Source: Apoda limacodes
Lineage: Eukaryota > Arthropoda > Insecta > Lepidoptera > Limacodidae
Assembly (NCBI GenBank): GCA_946406115.1
Contig: OX291545.1
Location: 11,422,001-11,486,000 of the forward strand
Direction of reading: 5' to 3'
Length of the DNA: 64,000 nt
Shown piece by piece: positions 45,001 to 56,330 of the stretch (positions are counted from its first letter, which is position 1; every line of letters starts with the position of its first letter). A model generated the notes under the pieces. That model saw only the letters and a program-made list of their open reading frames with translations, was not told the origin of the DNA and searched no databases. A program made the position numbers and the translations under genes.

Positions 45001-46886
45001 TAAGTAAGTGACCAAGCCCGAGGTTAATTAACTTTGCATATCATTTTCAATGACATATCTCACTGGGTTTTACTTTCTTTACCTTTCTTTAAGTATTTTT
45101 GGGGCCACACACTTATATAAACACACAACTTACCTTCAAAATCGGTAGGAGATCCTTTAATATGTTTACTGTCATAATAAATGCTAATGGACAAATTCAT
45201 ACAAGTTTCATAAACTTTGTATCTGACGATAAAAGTGCCATCTTTTTTGTCGAGTTTGTTGACCCAAACTCTACAATTCCTATTTTTACTTGTTTTTCCA
45301 GTTATTTCTACTGCTAACCTATTGTTCAAATCAAATGTATACCTGTAATAAATAATATTGTCCAATTGTAATAATTATAAATAAATATATGTATACTGGA
45401 AAAGAGTAATTAGAAGGTGACTTCAGAAAGTACTACGTCAGTTATTCCCACTGACCAAATCAACACATAAAAATCATTTTTGGAAAGGAATGACAAACTA
45501 TTCTCTAGTAGATGCCCACAGTTTGTACACAGCATATTGTTTTAGGTCCCCAAAAGAATGTACTAGACCACTGTGCCTTTGTGGCCTCTGGCTGTTTTAC
45601 CTGTTTTAAATATGTTACCTAGCAAATTTTCAGGTTCCTTTGATTTTACACTTTTATCTCAATTTATTTTTAAAACTTAAGGCTGGTGCAGACCAGATGC
45701 GTGGCGTAACATGATGTACGCACGCACCATTTGTAACATTTCAACCATAAGTAATTTCTATCATGTAAAATTAAAAAAAATAAAACAAACCAATTGTTTA
45801 CAGTAATTACCACAGTTATTTCACATAATATCATATAAATTATCTATGATATCCATCAAGATGCTTATTCCAGGGATAATTTGAATACATGCCCAGTAAT
45901 GTGATGGTATTACATCACACAGGTGGCATCCTATTACCATGCCTTTGGACCTTGGCAGCCCCACACTCTACCGCAGTGGCACTTGGACCTCTTTTCTTTC
46001 ATATTATCTAAATAACTGAAACTATACATTATTATTATATGTTATGTTCTAAAAAATTACAAAATACAAAACAATGAACTTCACCATGCACATGCAACTT
46101 ACACCATATTATGTTTAATATGGTGTAAGTTGCATGTGCATGGTGAAGTTCATTGTTCTTTTACATAAACTCGCTGATTTTTTTTAAAATTTATATTTGG
46201 AAATTATTCTATTACGCAAGATGAAATTTTGTATAATAGATTAATGATATGTAAAGTAAAAAATATGATGTCAAACAAAAATAACAGACAAAATACAGTG
46301 CAGCTATGGATACCATTTCAATATTTTAAAAGCCTGACATTTTAGAAAATTTCCAGATTTATTGCTAGATTGCTATTAGGGGAGGTAGTTGAGACTAGTC
46401 TCGCTAGCCGGATAGCGAGATCGGCGTCTGGGGCCGTTAAACATATACATGCTGAATACATATGTATCAGGTAAATTGCATAAGTCATAACGCCGAATGT
46501 CTGGCCACATCTGGACAGATGGTAACCCTAACTCTATACTATATTAACCTTGAGTTAACCCCAAATCCTTCATACAAAGGGGCGTTTATTGAATACTTTC
46601 TCCTTTCTCCGATAACTTCGATAGGCCACAATGTTTCACTTTCCGTGCTCCGCATTTACTCATGTCCGGCCTAAATGTAAAATAGATGTGTTTGTAAGTA
46701 AAATTACTAAAATGGTACTCACTGTTCTGTTGTATTAATAAAAAAATATCTAGCGGGCATAACATTTTCAGGGTGTAATCCCGGTCCATATACATCTAAG
46801 TTACGTGCCGCATGTGTAATTGAGTAAAGTAATAAAAAAAATACATTGAAAATTACGTTAAAATAATCAAAACAAAAACAATGCAT
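41910..46886 (-). CDS. POGLUT2/3 (KDELC): Protein O-glucosyltransferase 2/3 (KDELC-type), complete six-exon gene
   Basis: An ER-lumen glycosyltransferase that in vertebrates adds O-glucose to EGF repeats of Notch and fibrillins. Exons 46886-46723, 45342-45134, 44416-43960, 43727-43490, 42997-42698 and 42038-41910 join in frame (1497 nt, 498 residues), all with GT-AG borders. In order: a hydrophobic signal peptide (residues 1 to about 27); a filamin-like domain ([20 protein letters not shown] to about residue 125); then the CAP10 glucosyltransferase domain ([58 protein letters not shown]); and a C-terminal HEEL, a KDEL-type ER retention signal. Length matches the vertebrate proteins (about 500). 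The neighbour CYLD converges from the left. Confidence 0.95.
42390..42610 (+). repeat. MITE-like element fragment, third family member
   Basis: ATGAATGCGCTATGACGCCA, CATGCGCGGGAGGTAGAGTA and GTGGATGCGCTGTCAAATAG correspond to 15110-15397 on the same strand and to 16829-17325 in reverse. It lies in the last POGLUT intron; no terminal repeats are evident. Confidence 0.65.
42698..42997 (-). CDS. POGLUT2/3 (KDELC): POGLUT2/3 exon 5: [10 protein letters not shown] / [12 protein letters not shown]
   Basis: 300 nt, exactly 100 codons, reading [40 protein letters not shown] and [20 protein letters not shown]. It covers the late catalytic domain. The donor is TGG|GTGAGT. Confidence 0.95.
43490..43727 (-). 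CDS. POGLUT2/3 (KDELC): POGLUT2/3 exon 4: WRGRDSR block
   Basis: 238 nt reading [34 protein letters not shown] and [20 protein letters not shown]. The FRGRDSR-like motif lies at the sugar-donor site in this family. The donor is TAT|GTAAGT. Confidence 0.93.
43960..44416 (-). CDS. POGLUT2/3 (KDELC): POGLUT2/3 exon 3: start of CAP10 domain
   Basis: 457 nt after TTCTAG, reading [20 protein letters not shown] and later [36 protein letters not shown]. The C.CPE segment and LGDWPL, SWCGS...D..MPTYD blocks are characteristic. It ends AG|GTTAGT, phase 2. Confidence 0.94.
45134..45342 (-). CDS. POGLUT2/3 (KDELC): POGLUT2/3 exon 2: filamin-like domain
   Basis: 209 nt reading [37 protein letters not shown] and [28 protein letters not shown] and the closing KGSP are the filamin-domain signature of KDELC proteins. 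Confidence 0.93.
46070..46157. repeat. Perfect 42-bp inverted repeat with 4-nt loop
   Basis: 46070-46111 pairs without a mismatch to 46116-46157 around the loop TGTT. The arm contains CTTCACCATGCACATGCAAC. It lies in intron 1 of the POGLUT gene. Transcription from either strand would give a long fully paired hairpin. Confidence 0.97.
46381..46440 (-). repeat. Orphan 60-bp fragment of LINE-B 3' region
   Basis: The minus strand reads AACGGCCCCAGACGCCGATC then TCGCTATCCGG, closely matching LINE-B at 55882-55940 just after its stop codon. Inside POGLUT intron 1, 220 bp from the perfect hairpin. Confidence 0.7.
46723..46886 (-). CDS. POGLUT2/3 (KDELC): POGLUT2/3 exon 1: start, signal peptide
   Basis: ATG at 46886-46884 within the palindrome ATGCAT. 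It reads [10 protein letters not shown], then a hydrophobic stretch [16 protein letters not shown], then [20 protein letters not shown]. The donor is CA|GTGAGT, phase 2. The first ATG upstream of the signal peptide was chosen; no other ATG fits. Confidence 0.92.
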
Positions 46887-46997
46887 ATTTTATACTTTTT
46901 ATATTTATCATTTTTTTTTCTTGTGGCTTTAATTAAGTCAGAAGACTCAACTATTTGCCAATGTCAGTTAACACGAAAAGAAATAAGATGCTGGTGA
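46881..46997 (+). CDS. Small divergent ORF with signal-peptide-like start (38 codons)
   Basis: It starts from the same ATGCAT palindrome as the POGLUT gene but reads the other way: a hydrophobic run [20 protein letters not shown] followed by EDSTICQCQLTRKEIRCW and TGA. Three Cys in the short tail and the leader look like a secreted peptide. TGCTG|GTGAAC near the end could be a 5' splice site, so it may instead be the first coding exon of an unknown secreted or leucine-rich-repeat protein. AT-rich DNA often codes Phe/Leu runs by chance, so this remains unproven. Confidence 0.3.
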   Translation: MHILYFLYLSFFFLVALIKSEDSTICQCQLTRKEIRCW

Positions 46998-47044
46998 ACG
47001 GTTTCTATTAATATAAATATTGAGTTTACTCAGTCTATGTACAC

Positions 47045-47260
47045 TACAAAAAAAAAACTGGTTGCCTGTAAAGTCGGTATACGGGCGAAAGTTTTACGTG
47101 ACAATGATTTTATGTCTGTCTCTCTCGCTCTTAGGCGGGCGCGTGCCTCTCACTCGCTCTCATTGTGAGCGCATAACGTGAGCGGAGCGTAACGCAGTTT
47201 CTTGAAGTGTCACCCGGCAAACCAATTTATAAGACGTTGTCACGTCAACAAAAAACTACT
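47045..47260. repeat. Repeat-like insertion, ACGTGACAATG ... GTTGTCACGTCAA
   Basis: Reads GTTGCCTGTAAAGTCGGTAT then ACGTGACAATG, a pyrimidine-rich CTCTCTCGCTCT part, and ends GACGTTGTCACGTCAAC. The short inverted ends and the wording resemble a repeat I have met in moth genomes. It sits about 160 bp to the right of the POGLUT start codon, so it could affect that promoter. Confidence 0.45.
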
Positions 47261-47559
47261 AGGTAACTATAATAAAAACAAAATTGGAGTCATACATATT
47301 CAAAAATAAAACATAGATACAAAATAGTACATAAATTTCAAAGTCTAATATTAAATTATGAATTTAGACAAAATTTTGATGACTACGTGAATATAGATAA
47401 GGAGGTATTTTAAGTTAATAGGACAAGGGATATACGGGTAGTAATTCATACAACGATGATGACAGTTTTGGACATTCAAAAAATATATGATCCAGCTACA
47501 TTCACACAAAGAATTGTCCCTAATCCTGAGTTTAGCTATCATTTATTTTATTGAATTAA

Positions 47560-49700
47560 TGTTTTTTTATTTGTTCCCAAGGACAAGCTTAGGTCTCTTA
47601 GACCATGCTGCCATGCACTGATGATAGTATATGGCTGCCAAGCTAAGACCAAGTATTCAATTGACTTGTAATAGGCGTTTACCCAAAAAGCTTATATATG
47701 CATGTCACTGGAGAGCGCAGAATGAATATTTTATTGAGGCTTATAATTTTTTACCATTAAATCGCTTTCAGTGTATTGATAGGGTGACCAAGAGAAATTA
47801 CGATAGAGTTATTTTTTTCACGTGTTTTTTAAAACCTTAGTAGGTACATAGTTATTCTATATTTTTAGGGTTCTGTACCATAAAAGGAAAAACAGAACAT
47901 TTTCGATATCCTCATGTCCGTCCGTCCATTTGTCACAGAGTAGATATAGGAAATTTTTCAACTATTGAAATCATTCGAAAAAAAATCTTTTGTGTTTGGA
48001 AATTTCAAATTCGATGTGAAGAATATTCAAGTACAAATCGATTGATTTTGCCGCAAATCTAAAGCTTCCTCGAAATGCTGTAGTTTTGTGTAGTAGGAAT
48101 ATAAGTTACTTATTTACTAAGGGAATATATTTGAAATCAGAAAAAAGTATATATATTCGTATTCGTTGTGTGGTATCCATAGTACAAGCTTTGCTTTGCT
48201 TAGGACCAGATGGCAATATGTATAATATCCAAATATGATTATTTAGTATTTATTTATTAATGCCTTGTATATCTATACATAGTAGTGGTTTATCCCAAAC
48301 TATGAACTCGCGATGTTTCATCCACAATCCCTAAGAAGCTATGTTCCAAACTTCAGTTTAAAGCGCTTTCATCTGATAATCTATTTAATATTCTTCGACA
48401 TCACATTTTGACCATGTCTGCATAACTACTAATATTATAAATGCGACAGTAACTCTGTATGTCGGTTTGTTACCTTACGCTTAACCGATTTAGATAAAAT
48501 TTGATATGGAGAGAGTTTGAGTCCCGTAAAAGGACATAGGCTACTTGAAAACTTCAAGTATGAGTCGGTTTTTTTTCTATAATTGAGAAGTTAAAATCTT
48601 ACACCGATAATCGAATTTAGGGCTGGTGAAACCATGGGCGAAAGATAGTAACAATACAAATTAATAATTAAAAATACTTAAGATTGTAAGACCAAATACA
48701 ATCTTATTAGATTAGATCTTAGTCTGTATAAGAAAAATCGTATGTCAAGTAAGGGGTATTAAACTCATGGATAATTTTGAATTTTTATATCACATATATA
48801 TTATGAATGTGGAGTCAAGTAAGAAAATTAAACGAAAAATACACTAAAACTTTTTTTTTCAGTAACATTACAATAATCAAGAAGCAGCTGAATCTAATAT
48901 AAAAATAAAAAGTTATCTGACTATTGATTCATACATCGTTTTGCTTTTAAGTTCTGAAGTATTGCAGACAACTCCGTATTTTTTTTTTGTTTAGTCGAAG
49001 TTTTTGCTCTCATTGCGGCTAGTTTTTTTCTGCGTATCTCAGCTACTAACGACTTTCGGTTTGATTCTACAATTAATTATAATTTCCTAAGGGTTATTGT
49101 TGTGTCATCTGCGTTTGCATGCGATGATTAATCGATCTAAAAAATAAGTAAATGATATTGACAAAATTGATAAATTCTAATTGTACAGATAGATATCATG
49201 ATAAAAAAACACTTATCATGAAAAAATTTCAAATATATCCCCAGATACTTTAATTTAGGGTGCTGAATTGTTTTTTTAAACTAAAATAATGGCTAGAGCC
49301 ATAAAAAAAAATTTTATGCCCAACTATACGCTGACAAAGACAAAAAACATTGTCTATATCTTTGTTACTCTTAATGGTTTTTGTAAGTAGCTTTCTTGTT
49401 CCCCCTTTTTCTTCGGTTGTCAAGTTTTTTGGATAGTTGGGCTTATCTGCCAAGTCTGGGTTATTTTTTGTATAATTCGTCCCCAAGGAGAAGGTAGACT
49501 ATGCTGCCTTTTTTATTATCAAAGTGGCAAATATACTTCTTGGTTTGTTTTGCCACTGCTATGTCTAAGAATATGTTCGTTTATGGATGTAATGGTTATT
49601 TCGTTTGTTTAAGGGGCGTTCATAGAGTTCGGGTTCTATAATTTGTCCTATATACTGCGTTTACTGTGCAACAGCGTACCGTTTACCTGCGTACAATGGC
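47560..49700. other. Intergenic stretch, repeats only
   Basis: Contains a GTTCCGTACC-family piece (47865-47945), a SINE tail (48140-48235, CGTTGTGTGGTATCCATAGT then ACAAGCTTTGC) and a Helitron-like start (48418). No gene is supported. Confidence 0.55.
48418..48545 (+). repeat. Helitron-like (Lep1-type) fragment
   Basis: CTACTAATATTATAAATGCG, CTTACGCTTAACCGATTTAG and AGGACATAGGCTACTT are typical wording of lepidopteran non-autonomous Helitrons. Confidence 0.6.
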
Positions 49701-51230
49701 CCTATCATGAGGCTAAGTGCGGAAAACAAAAGTCTCTCACTTTTCAGAAAGAGTCGAAGATAATCTGCGATATCTTTTTCTCTTTCCTGCAAAAAAACAA
49801 ATGTACATAGAGAAAACTTCTCGCCGCACGTTCATTCTTCTCTGTCACACTCATGAGACCGTTTTTACTTTACAGCTAACTAGGATATTCGCTATCAAGT
49901 CTCTGTATCCATGGCGGAATTCCATTTGAATATTTTTGATCTAAGTGACAGAGGTTTTAGTGGTTTACGTAATATTAGCTTTTGATAGCAAAATCTAATG
50001 TTTTAGCGTTTCCTACAAGTCGTTGTGCTACGAAATAATACTACCGAAAACCCATGCCTGAAGGTGGGCACTTTTGAAAGGGTATCCTTTGAGAAAAGTA
50101 ATTATAATAGAAAGCGTGAAAGCGTTATAAAAACAAATACTCAACAAATATACATATTACTCGGTAAAACTGATTTTACTTAGGATACATTCAAGTTAAA
50201 GAAGGAATGTGTAAAATACCGGCTTTGCTACCGGCAATTCTTAAGCAATTTAAAAATTGTCCTGTAAACGACAAAAAAATCAAAATAAAATCCTCGAATA
50301 CACTTGAATTTGACACATTGAACTGTCAAAAAATGACGCACAATTTGTTAATTTTAACAATTATAGCGCTGATGGAATTATAAAGAAAGGGTAGTTGGTG
50401 CTTAAATGAGGTTATGCTAATAAATCGCAACGCCGCGCCTTTGGTTACCTTTCCATTAAAATACTTAAAAGGGCGATATAGGCCAGAAAGCTAATTTCTG
50501 TAATACTAACGTTGTACATGTAAATGAACTTAATATCATTACACAATGTCATATAAATTATTATTAGATATATTCCTTATTAAATTATTCCATAAAGACG
50601 GCTTGAAAAATATTTTTTTTAGTGTGGGATTAAACGTTTTTACACTTTTGCAGTCACATTTTTTTTAGTTTTTGCTACTACGTAGAGTCAATGCACAGAT
50701 AACAAGCTGTTCTTATTATTTAATCAACTTTCATTACAATAAAATGCAATACACGCTTTAAAAATTTGCCCAAGTGTTGAAACAATGGTAACTTCCAAAT
50801 TTTTTATTACATTCAATACAATAAATGAAAATCACTCATTTAGGTAATGCACTAGACAAAAGCAAGTTTTATAACATATATTTTTTTCAATCCTTTAGGT
50901 GCTATAGTTCAGCCACAAAATTTGCACAAAAACGGCGTATTTACGCGGTCTAGCCTATACCGCAGTCTTAAGACATAGAGCAACACGGCATCCTGAAACG
51001 GCCACGAGAGGAGGCGCCATTGAGTCTAATTCTCGTGCAAAATAATCTGGCACTATTTTCGGAGGCGGGAAAATAGGTACAAAGTTAGTGAAGACTTAAA
51101 AAAAAGTTAAACTATTAATATGTCATATTTTGAATACGTTACATTGTCACAGTGCATAAGACAGTAGCGCTGTACGGAATATTTCAGATACGTGGATCTG
51201 TCGATCAAAATTAGCCGCAATAAAAAGTAG
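49700..51230. other. Intergenic stretch with repeat 50458-50850
   Basis: AT-rich, with no recognisable gene. 50458-50850 is the second copy of the repeat at 41000-41310. The short frames here have no motif or conserved neighbour. Confidence 0.5.
50458..50850 (+). repeat. Interspersed repeat, copy 2 of a pair (other copy 41000-41310)
   Basis: Same orientation as the first copy and with the same ordered blocks, but with extra sequence in the middle. Non-coding. Confidence 0.6.
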
Positions 51231-51233
51231 TAT

Positions 51234-51660
51234 TAAGAATCGGCTAAGTGCGAGTCGGACTCGCGCACGAAAGGTTCCATTCCATTATCTATAAAAACGG
51301 CAAAAAAATCACGTTTTTTGTATCAGAGCCCCCCTTAAATATTTGTTTTATTTTAATTTGACTGATTATTTTCACAGAATATTTAATGCATCTACCTGTT
51401 GCCGTTATCACTATCAAGCAAAATCGAGTAAAAAAAATCAAGTTTGTTGTATGGGAGCCCCCTTAAATATTTATTTTATTCTGTTTTTTAGTATTTGTTG
51501 TTATAGCGGCAACAGAAATACATCTTCTGTGAAAATTTTAACTGTCTAACTATCACGGTCCATAAGATACTGCCTGGTGACAGACGGACGGACGGACGGA
51601 CAGCGGAGTCTTAGTAATACGGTTGCGCTAGTTACTCTTTGGGTACGGAACCCTAAAAAG
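51234..51660 (+). repeat. GTTCCGTACC-family repeat, longest copy, with partial internal duplication
   Basis: Starts AATCGGCTAAGTGCGAGTCG then GACTCGCGCACGAAAGG and ends TTTGGGTACGGAACCCTAAA. The block around AGCCCCCCTTAAATATTTGT (51330) recurs at 51457, with TGTTGCCGTTAT/TTGTTATAGCGGCAAC text duplicated between. Non-coding. Confidence 0.8.
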
Positions 51661-51835
51661 CTAGTGAATATAAAAAAGTAATTATGGTCTTTATTATTAC
51701 TACAAAGTAAGTATATTTATAATTATTATTTTTTCATGACAATTTATGAAATACATATTAATGAAAACTTATTACTATGATATTTCATTACAAAATAATA
51801 AAAATCATTTCGCACACAAAGAAACATTGAATGCT

Positions 51836-52965
51836 CCCTTTAGACGTTAATAGGTCGAGTGGGCCAGACGGTATACCCGCAGTGGTGTTTAAACAGGTTT
51901 TTTCTGAGTGGTGCCCTGTACTCACGCACCTTTTTGCGCTTTCCTACCACATTAGGCAATTTTCGTCTGATGGAATATTGCGGACTACGCACCCGGTGTG
52001 CAGGGCATTGGCATGTATTTGGACTTAGCGAAAGCGTTCGATCGGGTCTGCCTGAGGGTTTATACATTTGTATTTGTACCAGCTGTCCGGTAGAAGCATA
52101 CGAGCCGTAGTTAATAGCATAGACATTAATGTGCTGTCTCCTACGCTGTTTCTACTGCATATTAATGATATGTGGTCCATCAATAACATACATTACTATG
52201 CAGATTACAGTTTTGGAGTCACATATTACGCTAATACGATAAGAAAAAACCCTCGTTCCGTTATGGAGCAAAAATGCGGCGAACTTGTCTCTGAAATCGA
52301 GACCAGCCTGTCAAAGGTCTCTAACTATGGAATAGAAAACTTAGCACGATTCAACCCTGCGAAGACACAACTCTGCTCGTTCACTGCTAAAAAAACCTTA
52401 TTGACCAAGGTCCCACAATTTCAGAACACACCCCTCACCATCTCAAAGAGAAATGGAATACTAGGTGTTGACATCTCCAGCGATGGTCATTCCGATATCA
52501 TTTGCAAGAAAAGGTGAAGCTGGCGTCTTAAAAACTTTGGGTACAAAACAGAGCGAAGCAGTACTTTACCTCGGAGAAATGGTTGTTTCTTCTCAAGTCA
52601 CAAGTCCAGCCCCATTTAGAGTGCTGCTGCCATCTCTGGGCTGTTGCACCTGGATACCAGCTTGGCGCTTTTGACTCGGTACAAAGACGGATTGAGAGAA
52701 TCGTTTACGATCCTATGTATACTCACAAGCCGTATCGAATCCTTAAGTCTGACGACAGACTTTGCCTCCCATGAAATGTGTTCTGAGGAATCGTTCGAAA
52801 TGATGCCCACAGCTACATTTCTACTATCGCCAGGAAATTCATCCAGACACCTTAGAACCTAAGTGGTCTCAAACAATGCTAGTACAAAACGTCCATACGC
52901 TGCGATTAACGCTTATCATCAGGTGGACCGTATGGTCGTTTTCCTTCTTAGTGGTATATAATAAA
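51836..52965 (+). mobile_element. LINE-A copy 3, 5'-truncated and decayed
   Basis: Starts in the RT region (GTCGAGTGGGCCAGACGG, matching about 10015 of the full copy). It has several deletions, for instance from before the finger/palm part to GCGAAAGCGTTCGATCGGGT. The YADD position reads YADY. It continues to the 3' UTR (CATCAGGTGGACCGTATGGT). Frames are broken at many points. It lies in intergenic DNA to the right of POGLUT. Confidence 0.88.
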
Positions 52966-53783
52966 ATTTAAAACCAAACATTGTGTTTACATTATAAGAA
53001 TTAAGCTCAAAGAGTGTTTTCACTGCAATTGATATTTTTATAGGCGAGAAAAAAAATTACTTATAAGTCCTTATCATGTAGGTACCCACCTACCTAATCT
53101 AAAATTTACGAATGCTGTTCAATACGTATAAACAAATAATTTGAAACACCATACCATACGTACATCATTATCTCAATTACATTTTAAACTCCAATTTGAC
53201 ATTGTAGTAGCTAACTAGTCTTTTTAATCATTATCTAAGACTTATAGTTTGGGATTTATTAAGACAAGACGATATATATAGACCTTCGTTACAGTTCACA
53301 TTTCTGTCCAGGTACCCGTATGTTTCGGTGCGATCCTAGAGACGTTTCACGTCAAAAACTAGGCAAATACAATTATTATATACTAGCTTTTTCCCGCGGT
53401 TTCACCCGTCTTCAATTCGGTTATGCGTATAGGATTTTAACAGCAACTCCTCAATTATAGAAAAAAACAACTTAAGTCATATTCGTTTTATCACTGCATT
53501 TCGTGTTGTATCATTTAGTCCAGTGAAAAATCCTAATTGACATAATTTTGTTACTCGCATAATGTCCATCGGCTTTGGGGGTGTAAATAGTTCAACTTCT
53601 TTTACTTCTACGTTGTGTTTTTAGGAAGTTGTTATTTGAAAGCCGATAGAATTTGAACGTAGGCACAGAATAATTATTGGCTCGTAAATATAGTAGGAAA
53701 ATACTCAGTGTGACAGTTAACTCTTAAAAAACATGTGGAAAATCAATATATACCATTAACATATACTTTTTACATTTATATTT

Positions 53784-53803
53784 TATATATATATATATAT
53801 ATA
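53784..53803. repeat. (TA)n microsatellite
   Basis: About ten TA units shortly before the palindromic element that hosts LINE-B. Confidence 0.85.
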
Positions 53804-54077
53804 CCAAAATATATTCATACAGAACTGAAATATATTCCCTGCTGCGAGTGTGATCACTCAACGGCGCGGTCGTGTTGCGATTAAGAGTTCCCACGATTGA
53901 TACCTTTCAACACTTTTGATGACGCCAGTTTTGCCACCGATACTTATCGTTCGTGTGTGTAGTGTTGTCGTAGTGTGTGTACCTCCATTGTTAGTTTTGC
54001 AAGTTTTACAACCAAAAATTTTGTTAGTTACGTTTCAAAGCTACACGAACGATAAGTATCGGTGGCAAAACTGGCGT

Positions 54078-56330
54078 TATCACTGAGTGCTCACGACAAG
54101 TGCCGGTTGGTGATTATCACCACCTAATCCTGCCTCAGCACATCAGGTCGCTAATGACTGAGCGTAACGCGGCCCGCCGCGCTCGCGATCGCGCTCCCAC
54201 TATCGATAATAAAGCTCGCTTCAACGACTTACACCGCCGTGTAAGAACCGCTGTAGCTGAGCTCCGCGCCCAACGTTTCGGTGATCTTATGGAGAACATT
54301 TCTCCCTCTCACCAAGCTTATTGGCACTTAGCCAGAGCTCTAAAATCCGAAACCGCGAACTCTCTCCCTCCGTTAACTCGTCCCAACAACAGCGTTCCCG
54401 CGTTCAACGACGACGAAAAAGCGGATTGCCTAGCGTCTAGCCTCCAAGCCCAATGTGCCTTAAGCACACAGCCCTTCGATCCCGACCACGTGCGCGAGGT
54501 AGACGGCGAAGTGGAGCGCAGAACTTCTCTGCCTCCACAAGACCCCCTGCCCCCTGTCACTGTCGACGAAGTCGTACAGGTCATCAAAGACCTACGCCCC
54601 CGTAAGGCCCCCGGTGCTGACGGTATCTCTAACGATATCCTAAAGCGCCTCACTCTTCCCCTTATCTGCCTCCTAGTAGCGATCTTTAACGCTGCTATGG
54701 AACATTGCATCTTTCCTTCTCAATGGAAAGATGCAATTGTTATAGGCATCCATAAGCCAGGTAAAGCTCGTACCGAGCCGTCCTCCTATCGCCCCATAAG
54801 TTTACTAAAGGCCCTTGGTAAACTCTATGAACGCCTCCTCCTTGCTCGCCTACGGAACGCTATAGTTTCCAGAGGCATTTTAATAGATGAGCAGTTCGGC
54901 TTTCGTGCCAAACACTCATGCGTCCATCAAGTCCTCCGCATAACGGAACATATTCTTACAGGCTTTCAGCCAGCGTTAGGTAAGACCCGTCACACGGGCG
55001 CTGTCTTCTTCGATGTAGCGAAAGCTTTCGACAAAGTCTGGCACAACGGTTTAATTTTTAAACTGTACAACTTTCAGTTGCCGGATCGTCTCGTGCTCAT
55101 CATACGAGACTATTTGTCGAATCGTAGCTTTCGCTACAAAGTCGAAGGCACTCTCTCTTCCCCCCGTCCCATAGAAGCAGGAGTCCCGCAAGGGTCCGTG
55201 CTCGCCCCCATCTTGTACCTTCTGTACACTAACGATATCCCTAAAACGATAGGTACCCAACTAGCCCTCTTTGCGGACGATACCGCTATCTATACCACAG
55301 ATAGGCAAGTGAGTCGAATCACTGAGAGACTCCAACCAGCTATCACCGCCCTAGGCGAGTGGTTTCGGAAATGGAGAATCGAGGTGAATCCCGACAAAAG
55401 CTCTGCCGTCCTCTTTTCCTTAGGCCGCCCTCCGCGGCCAACTTCCCTTTCCCTCTTCGGTCGTGCCATTCCCTGGCAAAATAAGACCAAATATCTCGGT
55501 GTGACCATGGATAGTCGTTTGAACTTCCAAGCTCACACCAAAATAGTTAGAGACCGAGCCGCTTTTGTACTCGGTCGTCTCTATCCCATGATAGGCAAGT
55601 ATAGTAAGATGTCGCTTAGAAATAAGCTAAATCTTTACACAACTTGTATCCGCCCCATACTAGCTTATGCTAGCGTAGCCTATGCGCTGTCCAAGCGCAA
55701 TCTCCACAAACTCCAGACCCTCCAAAACCGCTTTCTCAGAGCGGCCTCTGGAGCCTCTTGGTACGTTCGCAATGCGGACCTACACAGAGACTTCGAACTT
55801 CCCACGATTCCCCAATATTTTAAAGACTTGGCAGTCCGCTTTTTCGTAGAACTATCGTTAGGCGGCCTCGGCAGGTACTAACGTCCCCAGATGACGATCT
55901 CGCTGTCCGGATAGCGAGATTAGTCTCTACGACTTCCCCAAATAGGGCCTCCCTCCAAACACGACGCCGACGTCCCCGGGTTCGTCGGCGCCCACAAGGA
56001 TACACTAGGTATCAAAGAGTGCCGGGGCGCTTCTCGCCCCCACTCAACCGCATTCGTACCCGCGTAACGGGGAACTCCCCTCCTGGCGGTGACTCACCTT
56101 CGGGTTCGAGACTCACGCCGGTCGAAGGGACGCCCCCGAGAGCGACAACCCAAGCCGAGGCTTCCCCCGCGGGAAGCCCTTGAGCGTTGGGCGCTATATG
56201 GGCTGAGGCTCCTTCAGAGTCTCGCCCCAAAAGTCCGGTGAAGCAGTAATGGCTGCAACAGCCAACTGCATTATCAGCTCAGAAAAAAAAAAAAGAAAAA
56301 AAAAAAAAAACAAAAAAAAAAAAAAAAAAA
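54078..56330 (+). mobile_element. LINE-B, jockey-like non-LTR retrotransposon, 5'-truncated
   Basis: Begins inside the ORF, lacking any gag-like ORF1 and the endonuclease. It runs through the RT (54100-55881) and a GC-rich 3' UTR, and ends in a long A-rich tail (about 56283-56330). GGCGTTAT at the 5' junction and GGCGTTAC after the tail look like a short target duplication of about 7 bp. The RT type resembles jockey. Pieces of the same 3' region recur at 39921-40030, 46381-46440 and 61170-61350. Confidence 0.88.
54100..55881 (+). CDS. LINE-B reverse transcriptase, N-terminally truncated ORF (593 aa)
   Basis: An uninterrupted frame without a true start: position 54100 is GTG, and the frame is open upstream to the stop at 54025-54027 through foldback-element sequence. 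RT motifs in order: RKAPGADGISNDILK (about residue 168), [65 protein letters not shown] (about 361), catalytic FADD (about 391-394), KTKYLGVTMDSRLNF, then the CIRPILAYAS..AY thumb region. It ends SLGGLGRY. Missing endonuclease means it is not autonomous, but the frame is intact, so the insertion is fairly young. Confidence 0.92.
   Translation: MPVGDYHHLILPQHIRSLMTERNAARRARDRAPTIDNKARFNDLHRRVRTAVAELRAQRFGDLMENISPSHQAYWHLARALKSETANSLPPLTRPNNSVPAFNDDEKADCLASSLQAQCALSTQPFDPDHVREVDGEVERRTSLPPQDPLPPVTVDEVVQVIKDLRPRKAPGADGISNDILKRLTLPLICLLVAIFNAAMEHCIFPSQWKDAIVIGIHKPGKARTEPSSYRPISLLKALGKLYERLLLARLRNAIVSRGILIDEQFGFRAKHSCVHQVLRITEHILTGFQPALGKTRHTGAVFFDVAKAFDKVWHNGLIFKLYNFQLPDRLVLIIRDYLSNRSFRYKVEGTLSSPRPIEAGVPQGSVLAPILYLLYTNDIPKTIGTQLALFADDTAIYTTDRQVSRITERLQPAITALGEWFRKWRIEVNPDKSSAVLFSLGRPPRPTSLSLFGRAIPWQNKTKYLGVTMDSRLNFQAHTKIVRDRAAFVLGRLYPMIGKYSKMSLRNKLNLYTTCIRPILAYASVAYALSKRNLHKLQTLQNRFLRAASGASWYVRNADLHRDFELPTIPQYFKDLAVRFFVELSLGGLGRY

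Noticed and set aside
53922..54077. 5' inversion of LINE-B by twin priming
   Set aside because: The left arm also pairs with sequence beyond the 3' A-tail (56331-56358), so the inverted repeat is in the target, not in the LINE.
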